A stretch of 64,000 nt of DNA. Origin: Pseudoflavonifractor gallinarum. GTDB taxonomy: Bacteria > Bacillota > Clostridia > Oscillospirales > Oscillospiraceae. Both the position numbers and the translations under genes were made by a program. The stretch lies in assembly GCF_014982855.1 (NCBI RefSeq), contig NZ_JADCKF010000004.1:1-64000 (forward strand), given 5' to 3'. Position 1 is the stretch's first letter, and each line of letters opens with the position of its first letter. The notes below the pieces were generated by a model, which saw only the letters and a list, made by a program, of their open reading frames with translations, did not search any database and was not told the DNA's origin. Of the stretch, positions 7,974 through 16,092 are shown in pieces.

Positions 7974-8912
7974 TTAAACATGCAGATTGTTGCCAGTCTT
8001 CCAATCTGCTGCCTTCAAAAGTTTTTGACAGTATAGTCCATAAAATTCATCGTGTGTCAAGGATGCAAGCCACTCAGTAGAAGGACAGCAGGCGCTGGGA
8101 CTCTCCTGCTGGCTTTTTCCCTGGGCGTGCTCGGGATAAACGATCAGATCTCCGTTGGCAGCATAAAAGGAACAAAGCTCCTGACACAAAATCTCTTTCA
8201 CCATACAGCAGGCAATCCACTGGGGAACAGAAGTGCGGGCACAGAAGTAGGACGGGATCAGAACAGGTCCTTCCCGGGGGAGCCGAAGAAAGGTCTCCTG
8301 TCCGTCTGCCCGCAGGGCATACAGAGAGGGCACAAGGGCAGTGGACGCCTGCCCCTGACGCACGGCCTGAAAGGCGCCAATGGGCATATCGGTCACCAGA
8401 CTGCGCTCCAGCAGCGCTTCTGCTGCCTGAGACCCCCATCGCTCCCAGACTGTTTTCACTACGGTTTTGACCGCCGAATTGTTGATGCCGCCCAATGCCA
8501 GACCGTTCCAGTCAGCCAGGGCAGTATGGCAGCAGACCTCCGGTTCCCTCGTATAGTAGACCAGAGGAATGGACAGGAACGGCAGCAGAAACGGCCCTCG
8601 CTCCACAGCATCCAGCATAGGACCGGAACGCAGGGACATCCAGCTTCGCACTGGATAGAGATCACCGTTCAGTTTGCAGAAAATGTCTGGATCTTCGAAT
8701 ACCTCCAGATCGGCAGAAACGATGAGGTCGGGAAGAACGGCATCCGGCCGGGCCAAATATTCAGACATGTGCTCCGGATATCCCAAGCCGAAATAGCGCA
8801 CTTCCAATTGGATCCCATCGGGGAGCAGCTTCTGCGTCAGCGCATCCAGGAACGCCTTCTCCTGTCGGTGAAGTACGCAGATATGATTCCAGTAGAGCAA
8901 AATATGTGTCAT
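7974..8912 (-). CDS. Solute-binding-protein-fold protein without signal peptide
   Basis: This 312-residue protein reads like a class II ABC binding protein of the iron/thiamine/molybdate type, with segments such as VLPDLIVSADLEVFEDPDIF, LPFLSIPLVYYTREPEV and LVPSLYALRADGQETFL. It starts MTHILLYWNHICVLHRQEK, with no hydrophobic signal or lipobox, and no permease gene is next to it. It is therefore probably cytoplasmic. Its start overlaps the ABC ATPase stop by 4 nt. I infer a role with the ATPase and the GTPase in intracellular handling of a metal or cofactor. The protein has many cysteines. Exact function is unknown. Confidence 0.6.
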   Translation of the reverse strand: MTHILLYWNHICVLHRQEKAFLDALTQKLLPDGIQLEVRYFGLGYPEHMSEYLARPDAVLPDLIVSADLEVFEDPDIFCKLNGDLYPVRSWMSLRSGPMLDAVERGPFLLPFLSIPLVYYTREPEVCCHTALADWNGLALGGINNSAVKTVVKTVWERWGSQAAEALLERSLVTDMPIGAFQAVRQGQASTALVPSLYALRADGQETFLRLPREGPVLIPSYFCARTSVPQWIACCMVKEILCQELCSFYAANGDLIVYPEHAQGKSQQESPSACCPSTEWLASLTHDEFYGLYCQKLLKAADWKTGNNLHV

Positions 8913-9652
8913 GCCAGGAGTTCTCCCTTTCGTAACAGCGTCTGATAACGACGCTGGGTTTGGTATTCGGCTTCTAATTGCTGATAGAGGGCCGCTTCAG
9001 CCGGAGAACGTCCCACTACTGCGGTAATTGCGCCGCCGCCAAGGACGATCCGCTGCTCCGACATCAACGCTGTATGGGGGTCATGGGTGACCACCAGAAC
9101 CAGCTTGTCCTGACGGCGAAGCAAATGCAGAGCCCGCTGCTTGTCGATCCCGGCGTTTTCAATCTCGTCAATAAGTACGATGGGGCTGTCACAAATGAGG
9201 GCGATATCCCCGATCATTAGGGCCCGTGATTGCCCGCCGCTGAGCTGGTTGAGGCTTTGACCCAATGTTACGGGTTCCGGCGTGATCTCGTTCACCAATT
9301 TCAGAATTTCTTCCGGGGTGATCTCCCGGCTGCGGCAGCGAGCGTGCAGGCGTAAAAAGTCTTCCACCGTGGTGTCCAGAACAAAGCGCATGTTCTGTCC
9401 AAGATGGGCTACCAGCTGACCCGACAGCCTCTGCCGATGGCAGCGGGATACGGGAGCTCCATCCAGTAAAATGGTGCGTCCGGTAACCGAGTCTCCCTGG
9501 GCCAGCTGCTCCACATCTTTGATCAGCCGAGACTTCCCTGACCCTGTGTTCCCCACAATGGTGTACAGCTGACCACGTTTGAGATGAATGGGCAAAAAGG
9601 ATTCTACTGTTCCGCGCTTGTCATGCCCCGGCAAAATGGTCAGGCACTCCAT
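8909..9652 (-). CDS. Stand-alone ABC ATPase
   Basis: This 247-residue ATPase has Walker A GNTGSGKSR, signature LSGGQS, Walker B PIVLIDEIEN and an H-loop LVVTHD. Walker B ends DE-IEN rather than DEP, and no transmembrane partner is adjacent. That resembles soluble ABC proteins used in cofactor maturation more than importers. It overlaps the upstream GTPase gene by 13 nt and the downstream SBP-like gene by 4 nt, so the three products are made together. The role is unknown; metal-centre assembly or insertion is a reasonable guess from the GTPase partner. Confidence 0.7.
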   Translation of the reverse strand: MECLTILPGHDKRGTVESFLPIHLKRGQLYTIVGNTGSGKSRLIKDVEQLAQGDSVTGRTILLDGAPVSRCHRQRLSGQLVAHLGQNMRFVLDTTVEDFLRLHARCRSREITPEEILKLVNEITPEPVTLGQSLNQLSGGQSRALMIGDIALICDSPIVLIDEIENAGIDKQRALHLLRRQDKLVLVVTHDPHTALMSEQRIVLGGGAITAVVGRSPAEAALYQQLEAEYQTQRRYQTLLRKGELLA

Positions 9653-10356
9653 ACCGGCGCCTCCTTTCCAAAGTCGATCTTACCCACAACGCCCTGCTGG
9701 AACGCTCCGCCTACCCGGCGTTCTCCCACACAATAGGAGCATACCCCGCTTGGCATGGTATGGCGAAGCACATCCTCTCCGGAGCTACAGTTGGCGGGCT
9801 GCTCCAGCAGCCACTGCGCCAGGCGGTCGATGCCATATCCGGCCAAGCCATCTACCGGGAACAGCGCTGCCTTTGGGTTTAGCTCCCCAATTTGCCAGGA
9901 AATGATCTCCAGCTCAGCCTGGGAAACCATATCCGTTTTGGTCAGCACCACAAAGTCCGCCTGGGTGAGCATGGGGCCAAGCTGTCCCGGCGCCTTGCAG
10001 CTGGCAGTACAGTCCAGGACGCATCCCGCCACCATGTGGATGGTGGCAGGGGAACAGCGATGACACAGGCCCGCTGTCTCAATCACTAATGTATCGCAGC
10101 GCTGTCCGTCCGCCCAATCCCACAGCTCAGGCAAATTGGACACAAGGAAGTGATCCGGGCAAATATCCCCGCTCAGGCCAGTGACACAGGGTAAGCCCAG
10201 TTCCTCAAAGACTGCGGCATCTCCGCTTTGCAGGCAGTCGATCTTGCAAACGCAGGGGGGTGCCCCGCTCTGCTTGAGCAGCGGAAGAAGAGATCGCAAA
10301 ACAGAGGTCTTCCCTACTGCAGAAGCTCCAGAGAATAAGAAAATGTGATTTGGCAT
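9640..10356 (-). CDS. HypB/UreG/CobW-like GTPase (metallochaperone type)
   Basis: This 238-residue P-loop GTPase belongs to the SIMIBI class that delivers nickel or other metals to enzymes. Motifs are the P-loop SGASAVGKTS (residues ~8-17), the switch ETAG followed by CHRC, and the base-recognition LTKTD. A second cysteine pair, CSYC, sits near the C-terminus and could bind metal. It is the first gene of a three-gene operon with a soluble ABC ATPase and an SBP-fold protein. A Crp/Fnr-type box lies 26 nt upstream of its start. With NikA on the same operator, nickel is the leading candidate metal, though this is inference. Confidence 0.75.
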   Translation of the reverse strand: MPNHIFLFSGASAVGKTSVLRSLLPLLKQSGAPPCVCKIDCLQSGDAAVFEELGLPCVTGLSGDICPDHFLVSNLPELWDWADGQRCDTLVIETAGLCHRCSPATIHMVAGCVLDCTASCKAPGQLGPMLTQADFVVLTKTDMVSQAELEIISWQIGELNPKAALFPVDGLAGYGIDRLAQWLLEQPANCSSGEDVLRHTMPSGVCSYCVGERRVGGAFQQGVVGKIDFGKEAPVWSA

Positions 10357-10381
10357 GCGTGTGCTCCTCTCCAGTCATGCA

Positions 10382-10397
10382 GTTAGCATCAGCTTAC
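10382..10397 (-). promoter_or_regulatory. Crp/Fnr-type box upstream of the GTPase operon
   Basis: GTTAGC-ATCA-GCTTAC lies 26-41 nt upstream of the GTPase start. It has the same half-sites as the boxes at 6765, 7759 and 10492. A GGAGAGGAG ribosome-binding site lies between box and start. No clear -10 was found, so its position relative to transcription start is unknown. Confidence 0.6.
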
Positions 10398-10453
10398 CAC
10401 CTGACTGTGCCACTTGTCAGTATCAAGTGAGACTGAGAACGCAGCTTTTTTTC

Positions 10454-10507
10454 TTGACGAAAGCGATATTAGGCATGTACAATAATATATGGTTAGCAAA
10501 AGCTAAC
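10454..10507 (+). promoter_or_regulatory. Promoter and operator of the Crp-family gene
   Basis: TTGACG (10454-10459), an 18-nt spacer and TACAAT (10478-10483) form a good promoter with start near 10490. The perfect palindrome GTTAGC-AAAA-GCTAAC (10492-10507) begins right at or after that start. This fits autorepression by the product of the gene that follows. Confidence 0.7.
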
Positions 10508-10525
10508 TTATTGAAATGAGGTGAG

Positions 10526-11200
10526 GTGTTGGAACAAACTGAGCTGTCTCAGAAGCTGGCGCTTTCTGCTTTGCTGACAGACGTTACACTGCCTGGGGAA
10601 AAGGTATCCACCCAGGTTTTCCGGTGTGGGCAGATCGTCAGCGACATTCCCCGGGGGATCCCATCCATCGGTCTGATCACACGGGGCAGGATCGAGGTCT
10701 ATTCCGTAGCATTGGACGGAAAGGATATCCTGCTCAATGAACTGTCGGCTGGAGAATGCTTTGGCATCTGCAACCTCTTGGCTCAATCCGAGCTGGAAAC
10801 TGTACTCAGATGCAGCGTGGAGACAGAGATCCTCTATATCCCGAAAGCGGTGCTGCTGGAGTCCATGGCTGCTGATGGCACCCTTGCCCTCCGGTTTGCC
10901 GCAGTTTGCAGTGAAAAAATCCAGTTTCTCTTGAAGCGGATCGAGCTGCTCACCATGCAGTCCTGCCGGGGGCGTGTCATCGCCTTTCTCCTTGCCCATA
11001 GCAATAAAGGCGGCGAGGTAATTTTTCGTGGCTCACGGGAGGATCTTGCCCGCCATTTGGGCGTCAGTCGTGCCGCCCTGTTCCGGGAGCTGGCAGCGCT
11101 GCAGACCATAGGAGCTATCGAGTCCCACGGGAATCTGTTCCATGTAATGGATCCGGGCCAGCTGGAAGATCTGCTCTATCATCCATCCAACACCAAATAG
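10526..11200 (+). CDS. Crp/Fnr-family transcriptional regulator
   Basis: This ~224-residue protein has an N-terminal cyclic-nucleotide-binding-like beta-roll (about residues 15-120) and a C-terminal Crp-type helix-turn-helix: RGRVIAFLLAH, then GSREDLARHLGVSRAALFRELAAL near residues 168-195. No Fnr-type N-terminal cysteine cluster is seen. The start is either GTG 10526 or TTG 10529; GAGGTG at 10518 is better spaced for TTG. It is the first gene of an operon with an SsuABC-type transporter. The GTTAGC-N4-GCTAAC palindrome over its promoter has Crp/Fnr box geometry, so this protein is the natural candidate to bind the four boxes. The ligand is unknown, possibly a metal state. Confidence 0.8.
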   Translation: MLEQTELSQKLALSALLTDVTLPGEKVSTQVFRCGQIVSDIPRGIPSIGLITRGRIEVYSVALDGKDILLNELSAGECFGICNLLAQSELETVLRCSVETEILYIPKAVLLESMAADGTLALRFAAVCSEKIQFLLKRIELLTMQSCRGRVIAFLLAHSNKGGEVIFRGSREDLARHLGVSRAALFRELAALQTIGAIESHGNLFHVMDPGQLEDLLYHPSNTK

Positions 11201-11223
11201 ACCACCCAGAAAGGAATACGATC

Positions 11224-12276
11224 ATGAAAAAGCTCTTGTCTCTCATTTGTTCTCTGTCTCTGTCTGCGGCGCTTCTTGCTGGTTGCTCCTCCACACCCCA
11301 GGAGCCCACCGCCTCTCAGACACCCTCTGATTCGGAAACTCCCACCACCAGTCAATCGGTCACGACGGAAGCCGTGGATGTGAAGGTAATGGCCCTCAAG
11401 GGTCCTACCGCCATGGGAATGGTGCAGTTCATGAGTGAGACGGATAACGGCTCCATAACCGACAACAACTACGACTTTACCATCACAGCCATGACAGATG
11501 AGGTCTCTGCGGCCCTTTCCCAGGGTACCACAGACATTGCCGCAGTTCCGGCCAATCTGGCTTCCGTCCTCTATAACAACACAGAGGGCGGCGTACAGGT
11601 CCTGGCGATCAATACGCTGGGTGTGCTGTACATTGTCGAGAGTGGGGATACCGTTCAGTCCATGGAGGATCTGCGCGGTAAAACCATCTATGCAAGCGGG
11701 AAGGGCGCCACACCGGAATACGCTCTGAACTATGTACTGGCCCAGAACGGTATCGATCCCGCCAGTGATGTGACCATTGAATGGAAAAGCGAACATGCGG
11801 AATGCCTGGCTGCGCTGACTGCCCAGGAGAATGCCATCGCCATGCTGCCCCAACCCTTTGTCACCATAGCCCAGGGCAAAAGCGACCGTATCCGCGTGGC
11901 CCTGGATCTGACGGAGGAATGGGACAAGCTGCAGGCGGACAGCGAGACGCCCTCTACACTGGTCACCGGAGTGGTGGTGGCCCGGACAGAGTTTGTCCAG
12001 GAGCATCCCGAGGCCGTCTCCACCTTCCTGGATCACTACGCCTCTTCCGTGGAGTTTGTCAATGCCAATGTTGAGGATGCCGCCCAGCTGGTCGGCACCT
12101 ATGACATCGTTACCGCGGAGGTTGCCCAGAAAGCCATCCCCGCCTGCAATATCGTCTTTGTAGAGGGTGCCGAGATGAAGGACAAGCTGTCCGGTTATCT
12201 GACCGTTCTCTTCGACCAGAACGCCAAATCTGTGGGCGGCGCTCTGCCCGCTGACGACTTCTACTACAGCCGCTGA
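11224..12276 (+). CDS. NitT/TauT-type ABC substrate-binding lipoprotein
   Basis: This 350-residue secreted lipoprotein has lipobox LLAGC (C21), a Ser/Thr/Pro-rich linker to about residue 50, then an SsuA/TauA/NMT1-type fold: VMALKGPTAMGMVQFM, VPANLASVLYNN, DLRGKTIYASGKGATPEYAL. The family imports sulfonates, nitrate, pyrimidine precursors and other small solutes. It is preceded by AAGGAA and lies 23 nt after the Crp-family gene. The nearby metal-related genes and the shared regulator hint at a metal or metal-ligand substrate, but the sequence does not settle it. Confidence 0.8.
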   Translation: MKKLLSLICSLSLSAALLAGCSSTPQEPTASQTPSDSETPTTSQSVTTEAVDVKVMALKGPTAMGMVQFMSETDNGSITDNNYDFTITAMTDEVSAALSQGTTDIAAVPANLASVLYNNTEGGVQVLAINTLGVLYIVESGDTVQSMEDLRGKTIYASGKGATPEYALNYVLAQNGIDPASDVTIEWKSEHAECLAALTAQENAIAMLPQPFVTIAQGKSDRIRVALDLTEEWDKLQADSETPSTLVTGVVVARTEFVQEHPEAVSTFLDHYASSVEFVNANVEDAAQLVGTYDIVTAEVAQKAIPACNIVFVEGAEMKDKLSGYLTVLFDQNAKSVGGALPADDFYYSR

Positions 12277-12281
12277 GGAAG

Positions 12282-13031
12282 ATGAGACGCGCCGGAATAC
12301 TACGGCCCTGGGCGGTGTTTGTATGGCTTCTGGTCTGGCAGATAGGGGCCATGGCGCTGGATCAGCAAATCTTACTGGTCTCGCCCATACAGGTTCTGGC
12401 CCGGTTGGGGGAGCTGGCCCTTCAGGGGTCGTTCTGGAAGGCCGTGGGATTTTCCATGCTGCGGATTACCGGCGGCTTTCTTTTAGGGGCAATAGTGGGT
12501 ACCGTTCTTGCAGCGTTCTCTGCCAGGCTGCGCCTGGTGGAGGAGCTGCTGGCCCCTCTTCTGCTGGCCATCAAGTCCATCCCTGTGGCCTCGTTTATCA
12601 TTCTGTCCCTGATTCTGTTTTCTTCCCGCAATCTGTCCATCCTGATCTCATTTTTGATGGTTCTGCCGGTGCTGTATTCCGGGGTTCTGGGCGGGATCCG
12701 TGCCATGGACCGTCAGATGCTGGAGATGGCGCAGCTGTTCCGGATTCCCACGCTCCGGCGGATCCGTTATGTGTATCTGCCACAGGTGATGCCCTATTTT
12801 CAGGCGGCCTGCGCATCCGCTTTGGGTTTGTGCTGGAAGTCGGGGATCGCTGCCGAGGTCATCGGTATGCCAACAGGCTCTATCGGCGAGCGGCTTCAGC
12901 AGGCCAAGGTCTATCTGGACACGCCGGATCTGTTTGCCTGGACACTGGTCATCGTACTGGTAAGCCTGTTATTTGAGCGGTTCTTTTTGGTAGTGCTGAG
13001 ACAGGCTGCGCACCACTTGGAGAGGATGTGA
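12282..13031 (+). CDS. NitT/TauT-type ABC transporter permease
   Basis: This 249-residue membrane protein has about six helices and a binding-protein-dependent transport domain of the SsuC/TauC type. The EAA loop is ELAQLF-like (EMAQLFRIPTLRRIRYVYLP), followed by GLCWKSGIAAEVIG, a family hallmark. It begins 6 nt after the binding protein stop and ends 4 nt before the ATPase start. Confidence 0.85.
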   Translation: MRRAGILRPWAVFVWLLVWQIGAMALDQQILLVSPIQVLARLGELALQGSFWKAVGFSMLRITGGFLLGAIVGTVLAAFSARLRLVEELLAPLLLAIKSIPVASFIILSLILFSSRNLSILISFLMVLPVLYSGVLGGIRAMDRQMLEMAQLFRIPTLRRIRYVYLPQVMPYFQAACASALGLCWKSGIAAEVIGMPTGSIGERLQQAKVYLDTPDLFAWTLVIVLVSLLFERFFLVVLRQAAHHLERM

Positions 13032-13034
13032 GCT

Positions 13035-13658
13035 ATGCAGGATATTGTGATGCACAGGTTGTGTAAGTCTTTTGGGGAAAAATCGGTGCTGCGGGATGTA
13101 TCTGGTACATTGGCGGCGAACCGTATCACCGGGCTGATGGCTCCTTCTGGTGCTGGAAAAACCACGTTGCTGCGGATCCTTATGGGGCTGGAGCAGGCGG
13201 ACAGCGGCTGGATCGACGGTCTGGATGGTCTCCGCCTCAGCGCAGTATTCCAGGAAGATCGTCTATGTGACCAACTGGACGGCGTATCCAACCTCCGCTT
13301 GGTAACTCCGTCCCTGAGCCGGGCAGAAGCCAGAAAAGCTTTGGAGACGGTGGGGCTGGCCGACTGCATCGGTCAGCCTACCCGGGAGCTTTCCGGAGGA
13401 CAGCGGCGCAGAGTGGCGATTCTCCGCGGTCTGCTGGCCGACTATGACCTTCTGATCCTGGATGAGCCTTTCAAGGGCTTAGACCGGGAGACCAAACAGT
13501 TGGTGATGGAGGATACCCGCCGCCGATGCACGGGAAAAACCGTGCTCCTTGTCACGCATGATCCCACAGAACTGGATGCGCTGGGCGTAACCGAATTGCT
13601 GACAGGACTGGAATTGAACAGCCCCAGATTGAGCGGACAGTACAGAAAAGAGCCCTGA
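13035..13658 (+). CDS. NitT/TauT-type ABC transporter ATPase
   Basis: This 207-residue ATPase (short for the family, which is usually ~250) has Walker A APSGAGKTT, signature LSGGQRRR, Walker B LLILDEPF and H-loop LLVTHD. It powers the permease upstream. GGAGAGGATG precedes the start. The operon crp-SBP-permease-ATPase ends at a strong terminator 22 nt downstream. Confidence 0.85.
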   Translation: MQDIVMHRLCKSFGEKSVLRDVSGTLAANRITGLMAPSGAGKTTLLRILMGLEQADSGWIDGLDGLRLSAVFQEDRLCDQLDGVSNLRLVTPSLSRAEARKALETVGLADCIGQPTRELSGGQRRRVAILRGLLADYDLLILDEPFKGLDRETKQLVMEDTRRRCTGKTVLLVTHDPTELDALGVTELLTGLELNSPRLSGQYRKEP

Positions 13659-13680
13659 TAGGAAATATTGAGATTTGAGT

Positions 13681-13715
13681 GGAGAGGCGTCGCTTGCGTG
13701 ACGCCTCTCCTTTTT
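13681..13715 (+). terminator. Rho-independent terminator of the plus-strand transporter operon
   Basis: GGAGAGGCGTC (13681-13691) and GACGCCTCTCC (13700-13710) form a perfect 11-bp stem with an 8-nt loop, followed by TTTTT. Confidence 0.9.
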
Positions 13716-13763
13716 GTATAAAGAAAACCACTCGCTAGGCAAGTGGTTTTCTTTATACAAAAA
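13711..13763. repeat. Perfect 22-bp inverted repeat between converging transcripts
   Basis: The left arm 13711-13732 begins TTTTTGTATAAAG and the right arm 13742-13763 ends CTTTATACAAAAA, with a 9-nt loop. It shares its T-run with the terminator to the left and its A-run with the one to the right, so it can act as a bidirectional terminator between the transporter operon and the tRNA. Confidence 0.75.
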
Positions 13764-13792
13764 AGACTTGAAACCGAAGTTTCAAGTCTTTT
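13761..13792 (-). terminator. Terminator of the tRNA-Ala gene
   Basis: AAAAGACTTGAAAC and GTTTCAAGTCTTTT form a 14-bp stem with a CGAA loop (TTCG on the minus strand). On the minus strand it starts 3 nt after the encoded CCA of the tRNA and is followed by a T-run. Confidence 0.85.
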
Positions 13793-13794
13793 CA

Positions 13795-13904
<110 letters not shown>

Positions 13905-13935
13905 ACACCCGCGCAACAATTCAATTTGCTTACTT

Positions 13936-13964
13936 ATATTAACATGGAGGATTTATGTTGTCAA
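13936..13964 (-). promoter_or_regulatory. Consensus promoter of the tRNA-Ala gene
   Basis: On the minus strand TTGACA (13964-13959), a 17-nt spacer and TAATAT (13941-13936) place the start near 13929, about 25 nt before the tRNA 5' end. Confidence 0.75.
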
Positions 13965-14021
13965 CTGGCCATATCTCTTAGGATATGTACCCCATGCCAC
14001 TGGTGTGACATGGGCGAGGGC

Positions 14022-15650
14022 TTATTGTGCTATGGACAGCTCACTTGTATCACATTCGGAAACTCCATCGATACCGTTAAGGAACTGCTCCACATTGATG
14101 TTGAATTCAATCTTGATATCGTAGTCCTTGCAGACCGAGACTTTTTTGATGATGTAGCCACAAATCATCTTTTTGACTTCCATAGGACTATCATCAAAAA
14201 TCTTGGACCAGGACACGATCTGATTGAACTCAGCCTTCATCTCCTCGATTTTAGAGTTTCCATCGTTCAACTCCGCTGTAAGTTCCGTGATGCGTTCACT
14301 GCTGGATAGCACCTTTTGACGGGCGTCCTCCAGCATCTCAGATAGAACATCTTGCGGCAGTGCGCTTTTACCCTGAATCGCTTTCAGTACCTCAGCTTTA
14401 AGGGATTCGTATTCCTTATTGGCCTTGGTGTTTTCAGCTCTGGCTCGCTGCAGTTCCGAGCGGATCATAGCCATCTGCTTTTGAACCGCACTTCCCACGA
14501 TCATATCACCGGAAGCGCCTTGCATCTTGTTGAAGACCTGATGAAGTACCTCCGTAACAATCCCGTCCACGATATGCATCGTATATCCGGTCTGTCCGGT
14601 ACACTCCTGACGACGCCGTGTCTTATTGTAGCACACATAGCGAATGCGCTTTTTGTAAACCGCTGTTCCATCCGCTCGACGGACCGTTTTCCCGTTCGTG
14701 GTAAGTACCAAGCGGCCTCCGCAGTGTCCACAAAAGATATTTCCGGAGAGCAGGGACTGTCCTGTCGTATTCAGCGGCACTGTTCGATGCTCTTTTCGCT
14801 CATTGGTTCGCTCCAGCATCAACTTCTGTGCCAGATCAAAGTGGTCCGGGGCAATGATTTGAAGCTCATCAAAGGGACCAGCATAGGTTTCGCCGCTTCG
14901 AAGGATTCCTTTATAAAGTGGGTTATGTAGGATACCTCCCACACTGGCATCATGCCAGTTTTGTCCCTTTCGATTCTTGATGCCATGATCGTTGAGGAAG
15001 TTAGCGAGGCGCCATCTGCCATATCCGGACGAAACACAGAGATCAAACATCATTCGGACGACTCTGGCCTCATCCTCATCGATGACCAGCATATATACCT
15101 CATGCTTGCGCTTGTTGAGGATGCCGCTCTTTTCCAGCCGGTATCCGTATGGTGCGTTTCCGCCTCGGAACCGTCCTTCTTCAACCATCTGCCCAAGGGC
15201 TGTTTTGGTACGCATTGAGGTTTTCTGGCTCTCACCATCAGCCTGCCAGAAGCGAATGTAATTGGTCAGGCGATCCGTGTGGGATTCAAACCTCTGCTCG
15301 CCTTCTTTCACGCTCCAAACGCGGACTCCCTTTTTGGCGAACCACTCTACAACAAAGGGAGTTTCATCCGATTTACGACCCAGACGGTCGAACATGAATA
15401 CGAGCAGGATATCGAATTTTCCCTGCTCTGCATACTTCTTGATAAGCTGTAGCTTGTCCCGATCATCGGCGCTGACCTTGTAGCCGGATACGCCGGTTTC
15501 TTTTTCTTCACCTACGATAATCCAACCCATCTTATCTGCGAAGTCATGGCAGGCTTTTCTTTGCATGGGGATGTCCGCCTGATTCTGATCATCATGATCG
15601 ACCTGCTTACTGGTGGAAACTCTGTACAAACAATAAACTCTTTCAGCCAT
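14022..15650 (-). CDS. Large serine recombinase
   Basis: This 542-residue site-specific recombinase cuts and rejoins DNA through a serine. The resolvase domain spans about residues 4-150 with catalytic S12 in YRVSTSKQ and the arginine motif DRLGRKSDE. The recombinase DNA-binding domain follows (FRGGNAPYGYRLEK, LHNPLYKGIL), then a zinc ribbon with C307, C310, C340 and C350, then a coiled coil near residues 370-480. Length and order are those of integrases of phages, ICEs and IMEs. It sits next to the abnormal tRNA-Ala. It marks the left part of a mobile-element-like module, although attachment sites are not certain. Confidence 0.9.
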   Translation of the reverse strand: MAERVYCLYRVSTSKQVDHDDQNQADIPMQRKACHDFADKMGWIIVGEEKETGVSGYKVSADDRDKLQLIKKYAEQGKFDILLVFMFDRLGRKSDETPFVVEWFAKKGVRVWSVKEGEQRFESHTDRLTNYIRFWQADGESQKTSMRTKTALGQMVEEGRFRGGNAPYGYRLEKSGILNKRKHEVYMLVIDEDEARVVRMMFDLCVSSGYGRWRLANFLNDHGIKNRKGQNWHDASVGGILHNPLYKGILRSGETYAGPFDELQIIAPDHFDLAQKLMLERTNERKEHRTVPLNTTGQSLLSGNIFCGHCGGRLVLTTNGKTVRRADGTAVYKKRIRYVCYNKTRRRQECTGQTGYTMHIVDGIVTEVLHQVFNKMQGASGDMIVGSAVQKQMAMIRSELQRARAENTKANKEYESLKAEVLKAIQGKSALPQDVLSEMLEDARQKVLSSSERITELTAELNDGNSKIEEMKAEFNQIVSWSKIFDDSPMEVKKMICGYIIKKVSVCKDYDIKIEFNINVEQFLNGIDGVSECDTSELSIAQ

Positions 15651-15708
15651 TTTGATATCCGTCCTCTCATTTTGTTTTGTGTGAGAGGGCGAACACTCAA
15701 TTCATCCT

Positions 15709-15726
15709 ATTCGATTTTCAAGGTTC
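15709..15726 (+). repeat. Copy 1 of an 18-nt motif
   Basis: ATTCGATTTTCAAGGTTC occurs between the recombinase and the 52-residue gene. A copy with two changes, ATTCGGCTTTCAAGGTTC, lies at 19160-19177 on the same strand, near the end of the long gene-free stretch. The pair may be recombination or RNA-end signals of the element. Confidence 0.4.
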
Positions 15727-15821
15727 CTGGCTTTTTTCGCCGTACCCATTATCTCACACAACGGCCAGAATTGCCAGGGAATTCATCGGTTTTCGGAGAG
15801 AAATGTGCCTTGCAACCTGAT

Positions 15822-15980
15822 CTATTTTTGAAGCATTGCATAGGAACTCAGAAGTGATTGCTTTACAAAGGCAGCCGCTTCCAGGTTTGGCCGTTCCGCA
15901 AAACAAAGTGTAACCTTATAACCTTGTACATTGATTTTCATTTCTGCTTTTGGGGTATCGCTTTTGAGCGGTTTATTCAT
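15822..15980 (-). CDS. Small protein of the mobile module, 52 residues
   Basis: An ATG at 15980 preceded by AAGGAGG with 8-nt spacing opens a 52-residue frame that ends TAG at 15822. It begins MNKPLKSDTPKAEMKINVQG and continues with a beta-rich stretch and a helix (LEAAAFVKQSLLSSYAML). I do not recognise a family. It lies just upstream of the recombinase and downstream of the polymerase pair on the same strand, a place where such elements often carry a small conserved gene. Confidence 0.65.
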   Translation of the reverse strand: MNKPLKSDTPKAEMKINVQGYKVTLCFAERPNLEAAAFVKQSLLSSYAMLQK

Positions 15981-16052
15981 GCTAAAGCCTCCTTGTATAG
16001 AAGGCCACCCATCAGGACCGATGAGCGGCCCTGTGAGATTCTACTTTCATAA

Positions 16053-16087
16053 AAAGAGCCGGCTATCTGATCGATAGCCGGCTCTTT
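16053..16087 (-). terminator. Terminator of the polymerase/YolD operon
   Basis: AAAGAGCCGGCTATC and GATAGCCGGCTCTTT form a perfect 15-bp stem with a 5-nt loop. The minus-strand side continues with T residues, 6 nt after the YolD-like gene. Confidence 0.85.
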
Positions 16088-16092
16088 GTGGA

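Noticed and set aside
15858-16052. A 64-codon plus-strand frame upstream of the recombinase
   Set aside because: It overlaps antisense the better-supported 52-residue gene with a strong ribosome-binding site and has none of its own.
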